Source of the DNA: Tilletiaria anomala UBC 951
Taxonomy: Eukaryota; Basidiomycota; Exobasidiomycetes; Georgefischeriales; Tilletiariaceae
DNA length: 64,000 nt
Assembly (NCBI RefSeq): GCF_000711695.1
Contig: NW_013547014.1
Location: forward strand, 62,001 to 126,000
Reading direction: 5' to 3'
The notes under the pieces were generated by a model. The model searched no databases. It had not been told where the DNA came from and saw only the letters and a list, made by a program, of their open reading frames with translations. Below are positions 57,827 to 64,000 of this stretch, in pieces; position 1 is the stretch's first letter; each line of letters begins with the position of its first letter. The position numbers and the translations under genes are program-made.

Positions 57827-59228
57827 ATGCAGGCATATTCTTCGACGCAGCGAGCACAAGCAGCTTCGTCCCCGTCCTTTGCCTCCTTCTCCAGCGCTAG
57901 CTCTGCTGGCGAGTGCAATGCAACCAATACTACAGATGCGACTGCGCCACCGCTGCCGCCGCCGCCGTACTTTGGCACCCACGCAGTCGACCATGCCGTC
58001 GCAGGGGTCGGCGCAGGCATCACTGCCACCGTGTGCATGAACCCACTCGACCTGATCAAGGTCAAGTTCCAAGTCGACACACGGCCCGTACGACCCCTGT
58101 CTCTTTCCTTTCCTTCCCTATCCCTGACGCATGTCCTCACGGGCGGCCGTGTGGGGCGCGAGATAGCGCAGAGCCTAAGTGGCATCGTGCGCGAGCACGG
58201 TTGGACAGGGCTCTACCGCGGGCTCGGGCCCAATGTGATTGGAAACAGCACCAGCTGGGGGTTGTACTTTCTCTGGTGCGTATCCGAACCTCGCATTTGT
58301 TGAGCAAACTCGTCTTTTCGGGCTTTGCTTTCCTGCTTACACTTATGCCACCCTTAGGTACACGATGATCAAGGAGGCCATGTCCAATGGTCAGCTTTCC
58401 CTCGCCTCTGCATCGTCCTCTGCGCCCGTCAAGCTGTCTGCTAGCCAGCATCTGCTCGCAGCGTCTGTCAGCGGAGCGGCGACCGCGCTGCTGACCAATC
58501 CAATTTGGGTCGTCAAAACGCGCATGTTCGCCACGCCGCCCCCGCCACGTCGCTCTTCGCAATGCGCTACCATCATCACCCCAAGATCAATGCAACACTA
58601 CCGCAACACACTCGACGGTCTGGTTTCCATCTACAGGAACGAGGGCATCCGTGGGTGGTACAAGGGTGGTGGCCTAGCGCTCGTTGGCGTCTCCAACGGC
58701 GCGATCCAGTTCACCGCTTACGAGCAGCTCAAGAAATGGCGCTCGCGCGTCGCAATGCGTCGCAACCTGCGCCAGAGCGGGCCGCATGCAGCCACGGCGC
58801 AGGACGACAAGCTGATCCCCGAGGGGGGTGTCAAGCTGAGCAACACCGAGTACATCCTGCTCTCGGGTGCGTCCAAGATCGCCGCCATCTTCCTCACTTA
58901 CCCATACCAGGTGGTCCGCTCCCGCATCCAAAACTTCCCTGTGGCGAGTAGTCCTACCTTTACAACAACAGCAGCATCCTACACCAGCATACCGGACTGC
59001 ATCCGCAAGACCTACACGCACGAAGGCGGCCTCCGCGCCTTCTACAAAGGCCTCACCGCCAACTGCGTGCGCGTCCTGCCGGGGACATGCGTAACATTCG
59101 TCGTATATGAGCAGATCGCCTGGGCTCTCAAGGGTGCCGCAGCGGACCGAACGGCAGCGGCGCAAAGAGCGAGCAGAGCCGCTCCTGCAGGTAACACAGC
59201 AGGGACGGATATTGATATTGATGGGTGA
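57827..59228 (+). CDS. FLX1: mitochondrial carrier, FAD/folate type (Flx1-like)
   Basis: Inner-mitochondrial-membrane carrier (SLC25 family) of 439 residues as annotated, from exons 57827-58275 and 58358-59228 with an 82-nt intron inside the first repeat (GLYFLWYTMIKEAM). Three carrier repeats carry the signatures PLDLIKVKFQ, PIWVVKTRM and PYQVVRSRI. The Trp-containing second signature and the late WYKG (GIRGWYKGGG) are typical of the FAD, folate and pyridine-nucleotide carrier branch. The N-terminal ~50 residues are Ser/Ala/Thr-rich. Between VDTRP and GGRVGRE an 18-residue insert (58088-58141) reads like an unspliced intron: it starts GTACGA, is pyrimidine-rich and has CTGAC, but lacks an AG end. 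FAD versus folate as cargo is not settled by sequence. Confidence 0.88.
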
Positions 59229-59463
59229 AGCGGATTAGAAAAGCCCGGACAGAAGACATCATAGATGGAGCCATTTTGCCTTTTTGCATTGACCACTGTC
59301 GCACGCACGCATGTATCATTATCGTCACCAGCTCACATTCGCACACATACCACCTGCATTAGCTCAAGCAATGTACTAGAGAAACAATATCTACCCTTGC
59401 AATATTACACTAGCCAATCCTCCCCCCCCCTCCTCACCGAACGGAGCTGCGTTTCAGAATCCT

Positions 59464-60850
59464 TCAGATTGGAGGAACATACTTGCGGAACCGGACGCCT
59501 GCCTCATCGAAGATCTCGCGACTGCGGTCGTCCATACTGTACGCGAGCTGGTACACCACCTCCTTGACGCCCGTCTGCACGATCTTGACTGCGCAGCGTA
59601 AGCATGGGCAGCTGGTGAAAGAAAACGGAGTGATGACACGTTAGGTATTTGCCATTTTATCGCTTTGCGAACCGACGCTCCACTCACGTATTGCAGTACA
59701 GCACCGTTCCCTCCGCCCCGCCCTTCTCTCGCCCGCATTCGAGCAGCGCATTCTCTTCTGCGTGTAGGCACAGACACTCATCCAAGCTGACGCCGCTTTT
59801 TGGTACCTGCGGCTGCTCTTGTTCCTCCTCCTCCATCGCCCCCTCTTGCTGTAGAGTTGCTGCACCAGGCTTTTTGCTCTGGACAAGGCGCCCATTGCAC
59901 CTCGCGCACCCGCCCTCGTTGCAATTCCGCAGTCCCCGCGGTGTGCCATTATAGCCGGTGGACAGGACACGGTTGTTGCGCACGAGCACGGCGCCGACGC
60001 GGCGCTTCATGCAGTTGGAGCGCAGTGACGCGAGCGTGCACAGGGAGACAAAGTATGTGTCCCAGCTCGGTCGTAGGCGGTGAGTCGCGGAGAGGTCCAG
60101 CGTGGAGAGGTATGCGGCGAAGAGGGCGGACGTGCGGAAGTCGTTCAGGATGCGCAGATCCGCCGTCTGCATCAACTCATACAGCGATAGTGGTCGGCGA
60201 GTACTGACACCGTTGCCGCCGCCTTCCTTTAACGTGGATTCCCCTTGCGATGGTATCGATGTGCCCTGCAGTGTGGCTCCATCGCCTTTCGATAAAGTTG
60301 CTGCACCAACCGCAACAGCCATGTTGGTCAGCGTCGCAATCACACCTGAGCTCTCCTCGCGGCTCATGTTGATCGGCGTTGCCGCCCCAACAGCCGCGGC
60401 GGCCGCGGCCGAAGCAGCAACCCCCGTCTCCGCATCTGCAGAAAGCGGCGAGAAGAGAGCATAGTCGTCGATCTCGAGAAACTTCTCTAGAGACAGCGCC
60501 GCTGCAGTACACGGTGCAGCGTGCTGGATGCGCTGCCAGCGCACGAGCACCGGTGCGCTAACCGAGACAAGCAGGAAGAAAGGGCGCTTACGGAACGCGT
60601 CTATGTCCGCGTACTTGGAGAAATCGTCGTCGATGAGCAGCCTGCTGGACCAGTGCGCCGTCGCATAGTCGAGCAGAGCGCCTTCGCTCGTGAAACGCCG
60701 CACCTCGTCTTTCGGCGCCTCGTTTGAATCCTCCGCGAGACAAGCCGGCTGCTGCTCAAGCCCGACGGACTGGAACGCGTGCTGTTTGCGCAGGTGCCTT
60801 CGGATCGTCGCGCGCCCGCTCCCCGCCGGACCTGTCACGGCGACGAGCAT
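59464..60850 (-). CDS. DCD1: dCMP deaminase Dcd1
   Basis: Zinc deaminase converting dCMP to dUMP for thymidylate synthesis. Two exons, 60850-59688 and 59611-59464, with a 76-nt intron, give 436 residues. As in fungal Dcd1, an N-terminal nucleotide-kinase-like part comes first (MLVAVTGPAGSGRATIRRHL). The deaminase part holds RPSWDTYFVSLCTLASLRSN, RRVGAVLVRNNRVLSTGYNG, the zinc His-Ala-Glu in CLCLHAEENALL and, after the intron, the PCXXC zinc cysteines in TCPCLRCAVKIVQTGVKE. A CX2C pair in the GGCARCNG segment suggests a second metal site. An Ala/Ser/Thr-rich insert (about 60230-60430) separates the two parts and makes the protein longer than in yeast (312 residues). An upstream in-frame Met at 60976 was rejected because MLVAVTGPAG is the conserved start. 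Confidence 0.93.
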
Positions 60851-61655
60851 GTCTTGGGGAAATAAGGTCAGCTCAGAAGGTTCCGTTGGCAGCGACGACA
60901 GGCGACCGAACCAATGGGAATGGTGCCGACGCATGCACCCTATCCATGGCCTCCATCCCACTTCTTCTTCTTCCATGCCAGCCTACTATGGATAGAAGAC
61001 CAACACCTCCCACGTGCCACCAAACACGCGACGCGTGCGCTGGGCCTGCTTACGTCATCATCCTTAGGACCCTCTTCGCTTCTTCCCACGTCGTAACGGA
61101 GGCCACGTCTGGTGGAGCTTGCCGCTTGCGATAATTGCCATCGCCTTCGAATGCACTCCCAGTTGGATGCATTGATCGCATCAAGGACCAAGGACCGAGG
61201 ACGTCGGCAAGCTCTCTCCCCCCTCCTTCCCCCGGTGCTTTGCTGGCTGCTTTGTGCAGGCCGGTTGGTCCCAGTGCCTAAATATGCGTGCGGTGGGCCG
61301 ATGAACCTGGCCCCATCGGATCTCATTCGTGACGTTGGTGGTAATCGTCACCGGCGTTCCGTGGAATCACCCTTCTCGCAATCTTCCGCCTGAACCTGTA
61401 CCAAAGGCGCTCACATCCCCTTTCATTGCACACTTAGGTGCACCACAACGAGCTACATGCTCTCACCGTCGCCCTCGTCCCAACTAGCACGCATCGGGAT
61501 GTAAGTGAGCGAGGGAAGATGGACGCAGGGACAGCGACTGCGTCTTGAATGGGAGTCTGATCTAGGCCTCTTATTTCAGAAACCTGCCATTAACGCGTTG
61601 GAAACAGCAGCAGTAGCAGAAAAACGCACGGCAGGCCCACTCCTTTCTTGCAGCC
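60851..61655. other. divergent intergenic region DCD1/MED13 candidate
   Basis: About 800 bp, no supported gene. A TTGCAG acceptor-like sequence ends three bases before the ATG at 61656, so a 5' exon or leader intron of the right-hand gene may lie here. Confidence 0.4.
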
Positions 61656-64000
61656 ATGGCGAACTTGAACTCTGGGCTAGCCCAAGGCGGCCACAGCCCA
61701 AGCACAAATATTGCACAGTGGACACATGGTATTCAATGCATTCCTGGCCTGCCCATCGCGGAAGCCTTGGCCAACCTCGGCACCTGGCCCCTCCATCCGG
61801 TCCTCGATGCCGACATCGACGCGTCGTCATCCTTCAGCAAGCCCCAAAGCACGACGGGTCGGAAGGTCACAGTGTCATACTGGCGTGCGAGAACGGCGCT
61901 TGAGGACAGCACAGACGGGACTTCCACAGTAGAAGGGATTATTTCGTCGCAGCAACGCGTCAATCTCAACACGGCTGTCGAGCAACTGCAGACCATGCGC
62001 TTTGCCGAGGCTTGCATTCTGGCTGCCCTCGAACGAAGTGAAGAGGCGAAGCGCAACGGACGCAGCGAGGGACAACGCCATGGGAAAGGCGAGGCGGAAG
62101 ATGCACAGCCATATACAGAGTCGCAAACAGAGAAACACGCGGATGTAGAAAGCGGAAAAACTGCATTTGCGCGGCAATTCTTACAAGATCGTCTACTCTT
62201 TGCTGTGCAGGAGGATGAGCAGCCAGAGGACGAGGTGCATCATCAACATGTCCTCAGGCACGCACAAGGCATGTACTCGAATACGTTACCCACCGGCGCA
62301 AAAAGGCAGGCCAAGCGGCGGCGAACCGATACTAACTCCGGTACGAGAGGGCAGACACAGCCAAGGACACAGTCTCTGTGGCTCTTTCGCGTCTGCTTCT
62401 ACGACTCGACTGAGGGAGCCGCTGTCCCTCCCGCGAGCGCAAGCTTGTCCTTCTGCGATGCTGTCCTGCGCTTGTCCTCCACCTTGCCCGATCAAGCCGA
62501 TCCGACAAATTTCTCACACACCCCAACATCAGCGAAACAAAGGCAGCGGCCACTGTCGCAGCTGCTGTCGCCATCCGAGCAATTTCAACTTTCCGCGCTC
62601 GAGAAAGCGTGTGCAGCTCTGCAGCACGAGCTCCCGCTTCTCATGCTCGAGACAGAAAAGCCGGACCACACGATCACGCTCGAGGAGCTGAGGAACGATG
62701 CGCTCGTGTGCGACGCGTTGCAGCGCGCTCTGCATGGCGCCTTCGTTGCCTGGGCCTTGCATCGGCAGCACCACCCTTGCAAACCCCTGGACCCGTCTGG
62801 CGCGTTGGGTGCGCAAAGAAATCAGGCCGCAGGCGATGGCCTCGATGTTGATAATCGGGGAGACACGGGGGAGGAGGATGTATATCCCGTTCGCTGGCGC
62901 GACGGTATACTGCTGCGACCTAGATTCCGACCACCTCTGAGGTGGCCGAGGCACAGTACGTACGACGATCAAGAAGAGAGAGATTGTAACATCGGAAGGA
63001 GCCGCACTGGCCACCTGCGCTCCACCTCGCACGTTGGCATTACACACGCGCACGCCGAAGCAAGTTCTTCCATCAATCTACGCGCGTTCATCTCCCCTTT
63101 TATTTTGCAGCTGCACCTCTCACGCCAGCCCCAGGATACAGCGTGGAATCTCTTTCCCCTTTCCGTGCGGTCTCCTAGGGAAGACCGGGATCCGGCTGTG
63201 ACGTGCGCTTGGGACGGCGAGTGGGATCCCGGGCCTTGTCTCGCGTCCGACCGCGTTCCTCGCTCTGGCGCAACGCTGCTCCTCGCTCCTCTTGGCGTCC
63301 AGGCTACGTTCGTGGATCGATGGATGAAGGCAGACATCAACCTTCTGCAAAGGGATGCAGCTAGAGACCACGCGGTCGGCGTGTCGACCTTGCATGCTTG
63401 GGAGTCGATGAAAGAGGAGCTCAAGACGCGGCTCCTTGCAATGGGCTGTCTCAGCTCGCCGGAAGTGGAAGAGGATCTGGAGAGGGATCGTTACATCCTT
63501 TGCAAGCGCCAAGAAAGCGAGAATGAGAATGAGAATGAGAATGAGAAGGACGGCGGTGGTGCCGCTGGCGCGCAAGGGCAAGTCCAACAAGGCGAAAATG
63601 ACACCAGCACGGGAAACACGCGCGTCTTCCTCTGGCTGCAATCGCTTTGTTACCTTGCTGTACCTCGTCATGTTGGCACTGAAGGGAGCCACGTCGAAGG
63701 GATCATCAGCGCAGGCGAAAAGACGAAGACGGCGTCGGTGATTGTGCCAGCCGTGGAGCGACTCAATTTTGCGACACCTCAGCGACTCGGAGAAGTGCTG
63801 GACAACTCTCGGAAAGCATTGCAGCGCCTCGCCAGTGCCAGGACCAAGACCCGGCAGGAGGCTGCACCGCCGATCACACCACCTCCGCCGCCGGCCCAGC
63901 TATCGATTGTCGATGCGCAAGGCGGCGCACAAGTGGCACTGACTGCCACTGCTCTTAAAGGGGTAGCTCTTAAACAAGAGCCCTCAATGCAATCTGCTGT
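61656..64000 (+). CDS. long open frame to window edge; candidate Mediator subunit 13 N-terminus
   Basis: An uninterrupted frame of 781 codons from MANLNSGLAQGG with no stop before the window ends. The match to a family is tentative. Segments suggest the MED13/Srb9 N-terminal domain of the Mediator kinase module: SLWLFRVCFYD, LRAFISPFILQLHL, GATLLLAPLGVQATFVDRW (like the LCPFGLNGTL strand of animal MED13) followed by a Trp-containing helix, and VFLWLQSLCYLAVP. Basic and Gln/Thr-rich inserts separate the blocks (GAKRQAKRRRTD). A GAGAAT tandem repeat codes for a Glu/Asn stretch. If it is MED13, the protein would continue for well over 1000 residues beyond the edge, with a PAZ/Piwi-like C-terminus. 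An alternative is an unrelated fungal protein. Confidence 0.45.
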   Translation, partial: MANLNSGLAQGGHSPSTNIAQWTHGIQCIPGLPIAEALANLGTWPLHPVLDADIDASSSFSKPQSTTGRKVTVSYWRARTALEDSTDGTSTVEGIISSQQRVNLNTAVEQLQTMRFAEACILAALERSEEAKRNGRSEGQRHGKGEAEDAQPYTESQTEKHADVESGKTAFARQFLQDRLLFAVQEDEQPEDEVHHQHVLRHAQGMYSNTLPTGAKRQAKRRRTDTNSGTRGQTQPRTQSLWLFRVCFYDSTEGAAVPPASASLSFCDAVLRLSSTLPDQADPTNFSHTPTSAKQRQRPLSQLLSPSEQFQLSALEKACAALQHELPLLMLETEKPDHTITLEELRNDALVCDALQRALHGAFVAWALHRQHHPCKPLDPSGALGAQRNQAAGDGLDVDNRGDTGEEDVYPVRWRDGILLRPRFRPPLRWPRHSTYDDQEERDCNIGRSRTGHLRSTSHVGITHAHAEASSSINLRAFISPFILQLHLSRQPQDTAWNLFPLSVRSPREDRDPAVTCAWDGEWDPGPCLASDRVPRSGATLLLAPLGVQATFVDRWMKADINLLQRDAARDHAVGVSTLHAWESMKEELKTRLLAMGCLSSPEVEEDLERDRYILCKRQESENENENENEKDGGGAAGAQGQVQQGENDTSTGNTRVFLWLQSLCYLAVPRHVGTEGSHVEGIISAGEKTKTASVIVPAVERLNFATPQRLGEVLDNSRKALQRLASARTKTRQEAAPPITPPPPPAQLSIVDAQGGAQVALTATALKGVALKQEPSMQSA
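63519..63542 (+). repeat. GAGAAT hexanucleotide repeat
   Basis: Four perfect copies of GAGAAT followed by GAGAAG, within the right-edge open frame, encoding alternating Glu and Asn. Confidence 0.9.

Noticed and set aside
1-64000. CRISPR arrays, prophage, insertion sequences, rRNA or a biosynthetic gene cluster.
   Set aside because: None seen; the gene order is ordinary eukaryotic housekeeping with spliceosomal introns.

Overview
This window looks like nuclear DNA of a basidiomycete fungus, most likely a smut-type yeast or mould (Ustilaginomycotina). The support is the gene content: Skn7, Ufe1, Tlg2, Utp5, Nar1, the dCMP deaminase Dcd1 and Prm10 are all fungal-type. The genes are compact, with zero to four introns that are mostly 65-100 nt with GTGAGT/GTAAG donors, and many proteins carry long Ser/Ala/Gln-rich disordered regions. 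The lineage is inferred. No bacterial, organellar or viral segment was recognised.

Layout, left to right: TRAPPC13 (-, runs off the left edge); DPH1 (+); TFB1/TFIIH p62 (-); a tubulin-tyrosine-ligase-like gene (+); PRM10-like ThrE-family membrane protein (-); an intergenic inverted repeat (13.1-13.8 kb); TMEM14 (+); SAD1/USP39 (-); a many-exon gene with a Ulp1/C48-like domain (-, 17.5-19.3 kb), visible only after splicing; SKN7 (+); UFE1 (-); UTP5 (+); a giant peroxiredoxin-like protein (+); a CCHC zinc-knuckle protein (+); a DHA1-type MFS transporter (-); a SAM methyltransferase (+); ARS2/SERRATE (+); NAR1 (-); a triosephosphate-isomerase paralogue (-); TLG2 (+); DIS3/RRP44 (-); FLX1-type mitochondrial carrier (+); DCD1 (-); and a long open frame, possibly MED13, that runs off the right edge (+).

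Most genes are housekeeping: trafficking (TRAPPC13, UFE1, TLG2), RNA processing (SAD1, UTP5, ARS2, DIS3), transcription (TFB1, SKN7, MED13 candidate), cofactor and Fe-S chemistry (DPH1, NAR1, FLX1) and nucleotide supply (DCD1). There is no sign of a functional cluster. Genes alternate in divergent and tail-to-tail pairs, with convergent stops as close as 22 bp (TMEM14/SAD1), 56 bp (DPH1/TFB1) and 71 bp (ARS2/NAR1).

Exon coordinates were derived by hand from GT/AG sites, reading-frame phase and conserved motifs, and no homology search was run. The least ordinary parts are the C48-like gene, which seems to have lost its catalytic His and Cys; the 158-bp-arm inverted repeat; the TIM paralogue; the oversized peroxiredoxin-like protein; and an intron-like in-frame insertion in the mitochondrial carrier.
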